Made by a program: the position numbers and the translations under genes. Below, piece by piece: positions 1 to 9,377 of a DNA stretch of 64,000 nucleotides. The DNA lies in the NCBI GenBank assembly GCA_964631325.1, contig CAZVWJ010000010.1, positions 1 through 64,000 of the forward strand. The letters run 5' to 3'. Every line of letters starts with the position of its first letter. Positions within the stretch are counted from its first letter, which is position 1. Origin of the DNA: CAZVWJ01 sp964631325 (GTDB taxonomy: Bacteria; T1Sed10-126). The notes under the pieces are model-generated. The model searched no databases, was not told the origin of the DNA, and saw only the letters and a program-made list of their open reading frames with translations.

Positions 1-532
1 CATACAAGAAATGGAAAGAAGTTGACGAATAACTTAAAAACTTAAAGTACGATACGATTTTTTATTATCCGTCAACTGTATGAGGGGCGAGGATTAACAA
101 TTTCCTCGTTTGAGAAATCCTATTCGTACAACATGAAAGGTCGCAACAATCAGGAAACCGAACACCTTATTATTTCTAATTATGTCCCAAAAAACGTGAA
201 AAAAGTATCGTAGAGTCCCAAAGAGTCCCAAATACCGTAAAAAAAATAATTTAATTAACTCCCCTCAACCTTCTATTTGCCTATAAATCCCCCACAAAAA
301 TCCGATCATCTAAAAACTTCCATTACAACGCTCTAAGCTGTTCCGGCCAAAGCAGAAACATTTTCCTCTTAACCCAAAAAAGCGTTAAACACACTTTCAC
401 CCACCGACCCATTCCTGCTTGAGGTCCTGAATCTGCCGGTTGCTCAGAAGGGCAAAACCCGTTGAACCACTTTTAGCTTTATTCGCACGTTAGCCTTCCA
501 AACGATAGAAATAACTGGATTAGACGTTCTTC
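1..532. other. AT-rich intergenic region without a recognisable gene
   Basis: I see no open reading frame with family resemblance here. A dyad is visible near the left edge: GTTGACGAATAA at about 21-32 faces TTATCCGTCAAC at about 65-76. A short tandem repeat of AGAGTCCCAA occurs twice around 211-230. Base composition and lack of coding suggest decayed mobile-element or spacer DNA. Confidence 0.5.
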
Positions 533-724
533 TTGAAAAAAGAAGGCCTGGACTATTGCTGGCAGGGCTTTTATATAACCTGGCAGGCAACCCAAAACTT
601 CTTCAAAGAACTATATCGAAGAAAAGAAGCTGAAAAACAGGAAAGAAAACTAAAACAGGCCAAAAACGAAGCAGTCCCGATGCCCGCCGACGTCAAAAAG
701 AAACTCAAAACTCTGGGAAGTTGA
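533..724 (+). CDS. Short hypothetical protein, possible remnant
   Basis: This 63-codon frame starts with TTG and has no clear ribosome binding site. The predicted product starts with an aromatic-rich stretch (residues about 8-25), followed by a Lys/Glu-rich helix (about 26-45). The frame stays open for only three codons upstream of the TTG, so the product cannot be much longer. The aromatic stretch and basic helix could be the tail of a transposase, but I cannot identify a family. It lies in decayed DNA next to an insertion element and a broken gene family, which makes a gene remnant the likeliest reading. Confidence 0.25.
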   Translation: MKKEGLDYCWQGFYITWQATQNFFKELYRRKEAEKQERKLKQAKNEAVPMPADVKKKLKTLGS

Positions 725-840
725 ACCTTCATCTTGGCCAGACCAGAAAAATACTGTTCCCTTAACCTTTTCGAAAAACCAATTTATCCTTTATTCACTG
801 AATTAACCAAAACAACATCAACAAAAAGAGGCGTCGCCCG

Positions 841-1128
841 ATGGCCTACTGGTATGCGGACACCTACGAAAGCGACTGGAAACCGATGAGCGGGGCGGAC
901 GTATCCGTCTCCACGCCACAGGACGGGAATGGGGCTGTGATAACGGTAAGTGGCATCACGAAGGATCTGCCGGGAACACATAGACATCCAACAGGAACCG
1001 TCCGCTTTGAGAAACTTTGGAAGTTAATCAGTCAGCGAGTAATAAACCGTGGTAAGCCAGCGGCCCGGGGCGGACTGCAGAAGCAGATCACGGCCCCGGC
1101 GCAGGTGGTGAAGAGCGATCCGGGGTAA
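841..1128 (+). pseudogene. Fragment of a paralogue of the neighbouring secreted-protein gene
   Basis: Residues about 2-50 of this frame (nt 841-990) resemble a segment of the minus-strand gene encoded at about 1190-1350. Both contain a (F/Y)-Y-A-D-x-Y-E core, then an acidic beta-rich stretch, and end in the shared string GITKDLPG. Similarity stops after about nt 990, where the reading turns into Arg/Lys-rich sequence that looks non-native. The fragment points toward the minus-strand copy, so the two homologous pieces are in inverted orientation, tail to tail. It has no start region or signal peptide of its own. I read it as the surviving piece of a second family member left by duplication and rearrangement. 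Confidence 0.55.
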
Positions 1129-2555
1129 AGCCAGCCGTTCCAGCAGGCAACTGCCTGCACTTTCCGGACTCTCCTCCCGGTAGCCGGCGGCAGTGGGCGC
1201 CCCGCCCAGCGCTCCCGGCAGATCCTTGGTGATCCCCGCCACCTCAACGTCAATTCCCCCGTCGGGCCTGGTATCCACCGAAACGTCGACGCTCTCGTCC
1301 ACATACCAGGGGGCCTCGTAATAGTCGGCATAGTAGAAGTAAAAATCATCCGAACCGGCCGAGGTGTCCAAACCCAGCTTGTGATACATCCGGGTGGTCT
1401 CCTCGGACAAATTATAAACAAGGTCATATCGATAATGTTCTGACACGTCAGTTGTGGAGGTATAATCACCTAAAACTTCACCAGACTCATCACACCATTC
1501 CAGCATGATAGCAGTTCTGGCCAAAACATCTTGCCCTAATTTGTTATCGGTAAGATTTCCAGGCAGTTGGTTGTGGAGAGAATCAGTATCGCTTCGGATA
1601 TCTATTAGCATCCCAATATTTCTATGGCTTGCATTCCCTTTGATGTTTAATTTATCTTTTTTTGATAATAAAGTAGTTTCTACAGAAAATTCTGATTGTG
1701 AGGATTGAACTCTGTTCCTTCGAGAAGATGAATCAGCCTTGAAATATACAGACTGAAAGCTCATCGAAGTATCTGCTTCTAAATATACAACAGGTTTAGT
1801 ATCTGAATTATCTTTTTTTACAAAAACGGGGGCAGTTCGTTTAAAATATGGTGTTACCCGAATAGTATCAGATAACTCTTGTACATAAAAATCTACCTCC
1901 GGCTTATCTAACATCTTCGCTTCATACTTAGATATTTGATCCCATACCCAACGCCTATTGACTGTCCTTGAGATCCCACTTTGTTTCAGATCAAGAAGAT
2001 GATCGATTACCGGGATAGAGTTCACATCAGAATCCCTTGCCGCCCCAGACCTCAGGCAATCAACAGTAGTTGAAACCGGTGCAGATAGTTCTTGTACTTT
2101 CATAGTCATTCGACCGGATTGATTTATTCCGAATATTTCTACCCGTTGAGGAGTGAAACCTCCAGGAAATGCAAAAGAAAACGACTTTGGTACATTTGAT
2201 GTGGATATAGTTGGATACTCATAAATAGAAGCTGCTTCCGAAAAATCATCCCCGTACCAATGGACACCTAACCTTGTCTCTTGCATACTCCCAGAATAAA
2301 GGTCATTACCTTGGTCAGACAAGTCAAAACTTACTTCATCACTGGTCACTACTAAATTATCAATAGTCGGATCCGAGTAATCAAAAAAGTAAGTTAAATC
2401 ATATTTATGCTCCGTGGGAATATTTGAGAAATCACCATTATCTTGTCGTCGGGGAACTGTTGAGGGTGAACCATCAAGTTTATTTCCCGCAAAATCCTGT
2501 CCCGTAACAACAAGGGTTCGTTTATCGGGTTTTGTTCCTAATTCAAAGAAATTAA
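1024..2555 (-). pseudogene. C-terminal part of the IS-disrupted secreted M23 peptidase gene
   Basis: This frame is open from the left end of the insertion element (nt 2555) down to a TAA at 1024. The longest internal start is a GTG at 2349, but the reading continues without a stop through 2350-2555. If the insertion element and one TTAA copy are removed, it joins in frame to the gene upstream at 4555-6251. The roughly 510 residues are rich in Asp, Ser and Thr, with beta-strand-like segments typical of secreted surface proteins; I recognise no catalytic domain. The last 60 or so residues are unusually Arg/Leu-rich and may be frameshifted. Because the insertion removes its start and signal peptide, this half is probably not expressed as a functional protein. 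Confidence 0.7.
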
Positions 2556-2570
2556 CTTATCTTACCCCCC
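2556..2570 (+). repeat. Left terminal inverted repeat of the insertion sequence
   Basis: CTTATCTTACCCCCC is the complement of the right end except for one position. It is preceded directly by the TTAA duplication. Confidence 0.85.
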
Positions 2571-2767
2571 CTGTTAAATCCAGTTAGCCGTTAAATACCA
2601 ATTTTTAAAGCCTGTCATAGGGCTTGTCTCTCTTTTTGGCTTAAATTTTATGGTCTCTAACTAAATTATTAATGAGACTCTTACAAAGGTCTTTACACGG
2701 TCTCTGTTCTATTAGATAATGGTATCTATAAGAAAGTAAAAGTATTCTGGTAAGGAGGTATTACATC

Positions 2768-4462
2768 TTGGCCTTTATCAAAGAAACCGGTCGCAACGTC
2801 GATGGCAAAGAATATCGATACCAGCATCTGGTCCGCTCCTACAAAGACGCCGAGGGCATAACACGACACGAGTATCTGGCCAATCTCTCGGATGCCCCCG
2901 AGTCCGTCATTCAATCCATTAAAGATGGTCTCGACGAGAACAAAACTACCGTCGAGACTCAGGCACTTGAACCCGAGATCGGTGACTCCCTGCAAGGGGC
3001 CGGGCAGCTGTCTCTCTGGCGGGCCTGGGAGAAAACCGACATGGACCGGGTGCTGAAGGGGTTTTCGGACAAACAGATAGAGTCTATCAAAGCTATGGTC
3101 TTCTCGCGCATCACCGGTCCCACCTCAAAATTAGCTCTGAAAGATGAGCTGGCCGACACTGTGCTGGCGAAGTTGTTTTCAACCAATCGATTGGACGAAG
3201 ACACCCTGTATGAGGTAATGGACGAGCTGTATGAGCAATTTGGCTCCATTCAGGAGAACCTACAAGAGATTCATTTAAACGAAGAACCGCGGTTGATTCT
3301 CTATGATACGACCAGCACCTATTTTGAAGGAACCTGCGCGGAGGGAGGCGAACACGGCAACAGCAAGGACCACCGTCCAGATCGATATCAAATTATCATC
3401 GGGATCATCACCAACGGCGAGGGGCTACCGATTGCGGTGGAGGTTTTCGACGGGGATACCCACGATGCAAGCACCGTGAACAACCGCATTGAAGCCCTCC
3501 GGGAGGACTTCGGATTTCAGGGGGTGGTTTTTGTCGGAGACAAAGGGATGTACGGGAAAGAGAATATTGAAACAATTGAAGAGGCCGGGTTTGATTACAT
3601 TATGTCGCTGGCCTGGAAGAGCCAGAAGAAGCGGCTTCAACAGCTGGCGCCCGAGCAGCTGGAGTTGTTTGACGAGCAGGGTTACTACGAGTTCGAGGAG
3701 GACGGAGCTCGGTATGTGGGGTGTTGCAGCAAGGCCCGAAAACAGCGTGCAAAGAAGCGGCGCGAGAGGGCGGTAAAGCAGGTCAACAAAAAGCTTGAGA
3801 AGTGGGCTCAATCTGCCCGGAAAGGGACGTATTATACGAAACTGCGTCTCTATGAAAAAGTACAGAATCTGTTGAAGAAAAATGGAGTTCAGGACCTGTA
3901 TACTGTTAATATACAGACAGTGGAGGATGGTGTTGATGAGGAAACGAAGGCCAGACAGAACTTACAATGGAGTCTGGATAAGCTGGCTGTTGATCGTCGG
4001 GAGGCACTTGAAGGAAAATATATCCTTCAGACCAGCCTCGAGAGTGAGGAGAAAACAAGCGAGGAGGTTGAGGAGACCTACCGGCGACTGCACCACGTAG
4101 AGAAGGGATTTAAGACTATCAAAAGTTTCCTCAAGATTCGGCCCATCTACCATCGTCTGAACCGGCGTATCCGGGCTCATGTGCTTATCTGCTTCCTGGC
4201 CTATTTTCTGGTCAAGTGGATTGAACAAAGGCTCAGAGAAGCCGGAGAAGATCGCGAGGTCAAGACGGTGATAAACAAGTGGGACCAATTGGAATTGGTC
4301 AAACACCGGCTTGAAGTGCAGGATTATGTAAATGAAGATTATTCCTGGAGCCGGGGGGAAGTGGGCCGGCAAGTCGTCGAGGAAATCCGGGAGGTAGGGT
4401 GGTGGAAATCAATCCAGGGATACCAGCGTGGTATAACAAAAAAATTACTGGAGGTTGATTAG
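2768..4462 (+). CDS. IS1634 family transposase
   Basis: This 564-residue protein is a DDE transposase that cuts and joins the ends of the element carrying it. The TTG start is supported by AAGGAGG nine bases upstream. The catalytic core is visible: the first Asp in LYDTTSTYF (about residue 177), the second in FVGDKGMYG (about 258), and the Glu in the helix HHVEKGFKTIKS (about 445). The C-terminal hydrophobic helix RAHVLICFLAYFLV is typical of the family. The length matches IS1634-type transposases (about 540-600 residues). No frameshift or stop is seen, so it should be active. Its base composition is close to that of the core genes, unlike the AT-rich gene it interrupts. Confidence 0.93.
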   Translation: MAFIKETGRNVDGKEYRYQHLVRSYKDAEGITRHEYLANLSDAPESVIQSIKDGLDENKTTVETQALEPEIGDSLQGAGQLSLWRAWEKTDMDRVLKGFSDKQIESIKAMVFSRITGPTSKLALKDELADTVLAKLFSTNRLDEDTLYEVMDELYEQFGSIQENLQEIHLNEEPRLILYDTTSTYFEGTCAEGGEHGNSKDHRPDRYQIIIGIITNGEGLPIAVEVFDGDTHDASTVNNRIEALREDFGFQGVVFVGDKGMYGKENIETIEEAGFDYIMSLAWKSQKKRLQQLAPEQLELFDEQGYYEFEEDGARYVGCCSKARKQRAKKRRERAVKQVNKKLEKWAQSARKGTYYTKLRLYEKVQNLLKKNGVQDLYTVNIQTVEDGVDEETKARQNLQWSLDKLAVDRREALEGKYILQTSLESEEKTSEEVEETYRRLHHVEKGFKTIKSFLKIRPIYHRLNRRIRAHVLICFLAYFLVKWIEQRLREAGEDREVKTVINKWDQLELVKHRLEVQDYVNEDYSWSRGEVGRQVVEEIREVGWWKSIQGYQRGITKKLLEVD

Positions 4463-4490
4463 AAATCCAGAGAAAGCCCTGAAACGGGGG

Positions 4491-6251
4491 TTATAAGCTA
4501 AAAAAAGCGGATTCGGGTTTTTTGTGTTCTGTACCTAAAGGGGGGTAACATAAGTTAACTCTAAATAATTGTGTATGATATCTCGTGGGTCCACTCTCTA
4601 TCAGGGGTTCCCCTGGAATTATTTCTAATCGTGAGAATTCCGTAATATCCGTTATAGAACCGGCCGATATCTTCCCGGCTACTATTTTAGTATCCTCATT
4701 CACAATGACTGTTGGTTTAATTGGTTCCGTCGTCTGAAGACGTAAGTAATTTTGATTCGTAGGGTCTGCTCGAACCAAAGCTTCAAAAGAATTGGTATCA
4801 ATTTGAGAGTCCCCAACACCGTCCGCCACAAGGGTTCCTTCCTGATTACTCCAGAAAACACCCTTTGTTACCGGGAAATTAAAAATACTCATAATCTGCC
4901 GGGGCAGTGGCCAAAAATTATCAACAACCACAGATTCAGTATCAACGGTCGTCCGACCGCTTACATCCTCAACACTTACTCTCCATTTATAAGGACCGTC
5001 CGGGAAACAACGATTAAAATAAAATGGGAGGTCATCATTAAAAATAGGTTCTGGCAGAGAAAAATCACTAAATTCAAAAAGTGGTTTTTTCGTATCCCAA
5101 AATCTATTCAATCCCCGGGAGGCATCCTCCGCATCGGTCTGGGTCGGATCCATAAACAGCGACGTATCGCCGTGGGGATTATTATGAAGTAGATAATAGT
5201 AATTGGTGGGACTTATCTGCGAACCATCCCTAAAGGCGTGTTTAGCTATATCACTTCTTGTTAAGCTCCCGCTGACTCCCGGAATTGTATCATACGTTTG
5301 TAACGTAAACGTCTCAGAAAAGAAATCATTAAATCCAAGCGTTGAAAGACTTTGCCCCTCATATGTTCCATCCAAGACCCCCTCAATTTGAAATTTAAAT
5401 GATGACTCCCCCCGGTAAATTCCCAGCGTATGGCCGGGATCGTTAATTTCCGGATCATACGCATCCACCCACGCCTCCACCGGCCCCCACACAACCCAGG
5501 TGTCGTCGAAGTCGGCGTTCACCACATTCCCTGTCGTATCCTCGTGGATTCGTGGGCCGCTGTCAGGATGCTGTGCGGAAAGTTGCGGGAAGGGTTGCCA
5601 CTCTTCCGTGGTGTCACCCTCGTTGTGGATCAGGCCGGCATCGCGGATGATCGGATTGTAGTTGTCGGTCGGGGCCGGGTCCAGCCCTCCCCCGCCTATG
5701 TGCATCCGGCGCAGAGGGTCTTCTTTAGCCACTTCGAAGTTTTCGAGGTGAGCACCCCAGTCGAATTCAGGATGAACTTCCGGATATTCCTCTTCAGCCT
5801 CCACAAAATGAAGATGATCACCTCCACAACCAGCGGCTCCATAGGGGCCGATTTCGGCGAGCTGATCACCTTCGTTAACATCCTGATCTTCCCGAACAAC
5901 AATTTCTTGAATATGTACATAACGATAGGAACCCACCGTCAGGCTCGAACCTCCGACACCAATCACCTCTAAATCATCCTCTACCGCGTAAACCGGTGTT
6001 CCCTGGCAACGAGCCATGTCCACACCAGAATGAAAATGATCCCGGTGGGTGAAGCTTTCTCCAAATAAATTGATTCGCCATTGAGGCGTAGGGCGAACCT
6101 CACTGATAGTTCCGGTGATGTATGGCGCATCCGCTGCCGTGTTTATACCGTTTAGTGGCCAACGGTAGGCCCAAACTGAAGAGACAGCATAAGTAGATAT
6201 ACTTAATATAACTACAAATAGAACAGTGATGCATATTCTTCTTTTAATCAT
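4491..6251 (-). CDS. Secreted M23 family metallopeptidase, C-terminally truncated by the insertion sequence
   Basis: The start is the ATG at 6251, whose ATGATTAA overlaps the stop of the gene before it; a TTG 15 bases further upstream is a weaker alternative. A signal peptide covers residues about 1-28. A LytM/M23 peptidase domain follows (about 45-160). Its zinc-site motifs are visible: HSGVD near residue 75 and HLHF near residue 145. M23 enzymes cut peptidoglycan or other peptide bridges outside the cytoplasm. About 400 further residues look like beta-rich extracellular domains. The last 19 codons come from the end of the insertion element, which supplies the stop. The original protein would have been near 1,070 residues. 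The peptidase domain itself is intact, so a shortened enzyme could still be made. Confidence 0.85.
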   Translation of the reverse strand: MIKRRICITVLFVVILSISTYAVSSVWAYRWPLNGINTAADAPYITGTISEVRPTPQWRINLFGESFTHRDHFHSGVDMARCQGTPVYAVEDDLEVIGVGGSSLTVGSYRYVHIQEIVVREDQDVNEGDQLAEIGPYGAAGCGGDHLHFVEAEEEYPEVHPEFDWGAHLENFEVAKEDPLRRMHIGGGGLDPAPTDNYNPIIRDAGLIHNEGDTTEEWQPFPQLSAQHPDSGPRIHEDTTGNVVNADFDDTWVVWGPVEAWVDAYDPEINDPGHTLGIYRGESSFKFQIEGVLDGTYEGQSLSTLGFNDFFSETFTLQTYDTIPGVSGSLTRSDIAKHAFRDGSQISPTNYYYLLHNNPHGDTSLFMDPTQTDAEDASRGLNRFWDTKKPLFEFSDFSLPEPIFNDDLPFYFNRCFPDGPYKWRVSVEDVSGRTTVDTESVVVDNFWPLPRQIMSIFNFPVTKGVFWSNQEGTLVADGVGDSQIDTNSFEALVRADPTNQNYLRLQTTEPIKPTVIVNEDTKIVAGKISAGSITDITEFSRLEIIPGEPLIESGPTRYHTQLFRVNLCYPPLGTEHKKPESAFFSL

Positions 6252-7599
6252 AGCGATACCTGACAAGTTTGTTAGGAAGATCGACTTTTAATATCTGACT
6301 TTCTTCATCCACCTCAAGAAAGGGACCACGAAAACGTTCTTTTGAAATTTCCGATTTCAAGAAGCATAGTGTTTGGGACAAATATTGCTCTTGTTTTATA
6401 TCAACAATATGTACAAAACGATCTCGATTATACTGTTCAATGCTAAAATCTCTTTGACCGGGATAACTACTTCCAGATATAAAAAGTAAAACATTCTCCT
6501 CATCCTTTGTAATATCCATAAGAGTAATAGGATTTGGTGGTTTAATAATTTCAGAAATATAAGGATTCTGGATATTTCCCAAGAAAATTTCTCCATTTAT
6601 GGGGGGGGCTGCAATAATTTCACGATTTTCAAAGATTTGAATGGGAAAATTACCAACAGAAAAAAGGCCGTCCCACCTTTCAATCTCCTGGAACTCAGAA
6701 TTAAACACATGCAAAATCAATTCTCTTGTTCCTTGTTTGTGGGAACCTGACCTAGATACCCCAGCAACATATTTCATGGTTTCCGAAACCTGCTTCACAT
6801 GAATGTTTATGGAGCTTTCTCGGAGAATTTCACCCGTTTGATCGTCGATGATTCCCGTTCCAAGCAGATAAACTTTGTTCACGGCCGGGCGATTAAAGTA
6901 AATGGTTTTGAAATCCATCGGGGTTCTTGTCGGAGCCACCCATTCATATTCGCCCGTGCTGGTATTTAACTTGGACAGCGAATGTCCAGCTCGACCCACG
7001 TAAATAGCATCTCCTAACACATCCACAATCTCCGTCACCTCTTCAATTTCACCTGACGCCGTTATATTCCCCTGCCGATCATAGAGTTTGTAGTTCCGGT
7101 CGAATGCAACTCGTTTCATCTGATCCACTCCGGCTTCTTCTGAAACACGATAGACTACCACCGCAGGAGGCCCCTGCTCCGAAATCAACACTTGATCACC
7201 CTTGTTCAGTGCAATTCGCTTGATTTCCTGACCGTTTTCGTAAAACTGAATGTTTTCTTTCGTATGGATAATCGCCACCTGACCGTTTCCATCCATTCGA
7301 CTATCTTCAACGAAGGATTCAGTTTGAATTTCATCGATTTTAACCAGACACCTCCCATACGTATCCCCGTGAGCAAGGTGGGCGGGAACGGCAGCTCTTG
7401 GCAGCTCCATAGTCTTCGCCTGGCGGGGATTACCGGGTGGAATGTGGCAGATGGTTACCTTCTCGGAGTTCTTTTGGCCCGGCGGAGTGTCAAACGGAGG
7501 ATCGGCAAATACCTGGTTTATGGGGGAAAGCGTAAGAACAAATCCTGCTATAACAATAAGCAAAACTTCAACTATTCCTGAAACTGTCTTCTTATTCAT
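6244..7599 (-). CDS. Exported protein with an ICHIPPGNP-type motif
   Basis: I place the start at the ATG at 7599, preceded by a GGGAG-type ribosome binding site, because the sequence beginning there (MNKKTVSG, then a hydrophobic run ending near ALA-like residues) is a clear signal peptide. A longer frame upstream to 7743 looks non-coding. After the signal there is a Pro-rich segment and the motif ICHIPPGNP, with AHLAHGD about 25 residues later. This pair recurs in secreted proteins of many bacteria, but its function is not established. The remainder (about residues 120-450) has repeated short beta-strand patterns, perhaps a beta-propeller. It is translationally coupled to the M23 peptidase gene through a stop/start overlap, so the two were probably exported together. 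Confidence 0.75.
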   Translation of the reverse strand: MNKKTVSGIVEVLLIVIAGFVLTLSPINQVFADPPFDTPPGQKNSEKVTICHIPPGNPRQAKTMELPRAAVPAHLAHGDTYGRCLVKIDEIQTESFVEDSRMDGNGQVAIIHTKENIQFYENGQEIKRIALNKGDQVLISEQGPPAVVVYRVSEEAGVDQMKRVAFDRNYKLYDRQGNITASGEIEEVTEIVDVLGDAIYVGRAGHSLSKLNTSTGEYEWVAPTRTPMDFKTIYFNRPAVNKVYLLGTGIIDDQTGEILRESSINIHVKQVSETMKYVAGVSRSGSHKQGTRELILHVFNSEFQEIERWDGLFSVGNFPIQIFENREIIAAPPINGEIFLGNIQNPYISEIIKPPNPITLMDITKDEENVLLFISGSSYPGQRDFSIEQYNRDRFVHIVDIKQEQYLSQTLCFLKSEISKERFRGPFLEVDEESQILKVDLPNKLVRYRYD

Positions 7600-8180
7600 C
7601 GCATCTCGCTCCCTGCTTGTGAGATACCTGAATGTTAGATTGCTCAGCGCCCCTGTCAAGGGGCTTATGAAGCAGTACTGCTCTCCTGAACGGAGCAAGT
7701 CTGACCAGAGCCGAGAACGGGACTTAAATACATTTTTAACCACCGACCCCTATATATTTGTCGATCTGAATCAGTAGATTAGCCTATCTTTCAGGAGGGG
7801 GAACTCGGATAGAGCTTATTTTCTTTTATTTGCAGGTTAGGCGGCTAAATAGAAGAAGTAATAGAGCGTTAGCTGCGAGTTCTTTCGTAGACAGCGGGGG
7901 TCAAGTATCATACCTTGGTGTAAAAATGGGATTCCAATGAAGCTCAATTCAACTTCACAACCTTCGATTTTGTCTCACTGAAATTCTTCATCAACTCCTG
8001 CATTGACTCTTCGTTGAAATGTCTCTTCCCGCTTATCCAGCTGACATGTTGTTGCGTGAGTGTCAATGGACCTCCGTAACAAGCCCGGATGTGAGCTTCC
8101 CGAAATATCAAAATTTGGTGCGTCGGGGGGGCGCAGAGGAACGTTTAAAGGTTCTACGGGAGACGGGAGGGCTTATTAGT
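7600..8180. other. Intergenic region, no supported gene
   Basis: This stretch holds no frame I can assign. On the minus strand, a run of about 50 codons ending near 7947 (including SGKRHFNEESMQELMKNF) looks coding-like but has no start and no recognisable family. It could be the tail of a lost gene. Confidence 0.4.
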
Positions 8181-8501
8181 TCACAGCCGGAGAAACTCAG
8201 CGCCGTGGCCCGGGCCGCGGTCCGCCTGGACCAAATTTTCGTATTCGGGGTGAGCGGGCAGAAATTCCTCGGCGACATAGGGCGCCACGGGAATCAATTT
8301 CAGGTCGTTTGTCTGACAGTAACGGCAGGCCGCTTTAATCAGCTCCCCGGCAATTTTGTCCTTGTCGACGTGTTCGGGCACAAACAGTTCATTGAGTTCG
8401 AGCGCCTCGTGTTTCCGGGAGTAGGAAAGCACCGCGTGCACTTCGGTTAATTGACAGACAAAGTTATTTTCACTCTGGTTATGTTCAATCTTTATTCGCA
8501 T
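8181..8501 (-). CDS. Small GNAT-like N-acetyltransferase (YjdJ type)
   Basis: The 106-residue product matches the compact GCN5-related family exemplified by E. coli YjdJ and human NATD1. It has an N-terminal strand pair, then AVLSYSRKHEALELNELFVP, the helix DKIAGELIKAACRYC and the C-terminal block LIPVAPYVAEEFLPAHPEY. The family lacks part of the usual GNAT fold and its acceptor is unknown. A full-length copy is about 90-110 residues, so this one is complete. The start ATG at 8501 is followed by a typical basic strand. It stands alone on the minus strand, with its own upstream region to 8601. Confidence 0.8.
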   Translation of the reverse strand: MRIKIEHNQSENNFVCQLTEVHAVLSYSRKHEALELNELFVPEHVDKDKIAGELIKAACRYCQTNDLKLIPVAPYVAEEFLPAHPEYENLVQADRGPGHGAEFLRL

Positions 8502-8601
8502 CCTATTGTTTCCTCCATTTCACCTATAAGTGTACATTTACTTCCAGTATTATAAAAGAACCCCCGGGAAAACTTTAAGTGGTTGGTGCCGCAATCGCTC
8601 A

Positions 8602-8985
8602 TTATTTCTCCAGCGAATGATCTTGTAGCCAGTTCAACAGTTCATCTTTCGTTATTTTGTCGTCGGCAAGCGCGGTTATCACTTTGATAAGTTCTTTGTT
8701 GCTCCCCGTGAAATGAATTTGATTTAACTTTAATAATAGAATCATTACGGCGGCAGTAGTTCGTTTATTCCCATCAACAAAGGGGTGATTATTTGCGATA
8801 GTGTGGGTAAGAACTGCTATCTTCTCATAGATGGTAGGATAAAGAGGTTTGCTTTCGTAAGTCTGAAAAGGTTGTTCAAGAGCTGATTGGAGTAGATTTA
8901 TGATACGTAGCCCGGCGTTGCCACCAAACTTCTGAATCTGATCCTCGTGAATCTCGAGGACGGATTCAAGGGAGATGTAGTTAAT
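8602..8985 (-). CDS. doc: Doc-type Fic toxin with an ATT start
   Basis: Doc toxins are kinases of elongation factor Tu that use an inverted Fic fold. The catalytic motif HPFVDGNKRT lies near residue 70. The N-terminal pattern YISLESVLEIHEDQI and the C-terminal helices complete a 127-residue Doc-length protein. The family start aligns with codon 1, which here is ATT, lying immediately after the TAG stop of the antitoxin gene. No ATG, GTG or TTG is available near the domain start. Translation may therefore depend on coupling to the antitoxin (TAGATT junction) with a rare AUU start. It forms a bicistronic toxin-antitoxin pair with the gene at 8986-9171. Function is inferred from family motifs. 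Confidence 0.82.
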   Translation of the reverse strand: MNYISLESVLEIHEDQIQKFGGNAGLRIINLLQSALEQPFQTYESKPLYPTIYEKIAVLTHTIANNHPFVDGNKRTTAAVMILLLKLNQIHFTGSNKELIKVITALADDKITKDELLNWLQDHSLEK

Positions 8986-9171
8986 CTATTGGGCAAGTTG
9001 TTGAAAAGCTTCCTCGAAACGATTCACAATTTTGTCGTAGTCTTCTTTCATTTCATCGAATTCTAATATATTTGTTCCCGAAGGTTGAAGTTTTTCCAGC
9101 AGTCTGGTAGCTTCATCCTCCGGTAGCTCATCAATAATATTTTTGAGCTTCTCTTTCGCTTCAGTAACCAT
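8986..9171 (-). CDS. Putative antitoxin of the Doc pair
   Basis: This 61-residue acidic helical protein directly precedes doc and shares its junction. The segment ELPEDEATRLLEKL (about residues 14-27) resembles helices in small antitoxins with the LPEDE pattern, followed by an acidic C-terminal helix that could wrap the toxin. It is not a Phd look-alike by eye, so the pairing rests mainly on position and size. An ATG at 9171 follows a GGAGAG-like ribosome binding site. Such operons are commonly autoregulated by the antitoxin, but I do not see a clear operator. Confidence 0.65.
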   Translation of the reverse strand: MVTEAKEKLKNIIDELPEDEATRLLEKLQPSGTNILEFDEMKEDYDKIVNRFEEAFQQLAQ

Positions 9172-9303
9172 AGGTGATCTCTCCGCTATTTAGAATTTCA
9201 CTAACCCCTAAAAAGTATAGCACAACCACGCTGGAATTACAGGATAGGAGACTCTCTGGCGGCATTTATCCGGTTCGCAGTGAATTTTGCTTCTCCACGA
9301 GAG

Positions 9304-9332
9304 TTGTATATCTGGGGGAAAAGGAGTAAAAT
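9304..9332 (+). promoter_or_regulatory. Candidate sigma70-type promoter for the nuclease gene
   Basis: TTGTAT at 9304-9309 and TAAAAT at 9327-9332 are separated by 17 bases. They lie about 45 bases upstream of the ATG at 9378, which has AAGGAG in its leader. Confidence 0.4.
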
Positions 9333-9377
9333 TATAAGGTAGTTTTTTAAACAAATCTTAAGGAGTCAGGATTAATT

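Larger units (their letters stand above)
2556..4554 (+). mobile_element. IS1634-like (IS4 superfamily) insertion sequence, 1,999 bp
   Basis: The element is bounded by 15-bp inverted repeats that match at 14 positions: CTTATCTTACCCCCC at 2556-2570 and GGGGGGTAACATAAG at 4540-4554. Both sides are flanked by TTAA (2552-2555 and 4555-4558), read as the target-site duplication. Deleting the element plus one TTAA restores a single continuous minus-strand frame. It carries one complete transposase gene on the plus strand. Intact ends, an intact duplication and an open transposase frame indicate a recent insertion. Confidence 0.9.

Noticed and set aside
841..1128. Full functional protein-coding gene on the plus strand
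   Set aside because: Only about 50 residues resemble the neighbour family; the start is internal and the tail looks non-native.
8019..8450. Plus-strand frame of 143 codons
   Set aside because: It lies opposite the GNAT-like gene, whose family match is clear, and its own sequence resembles no family.
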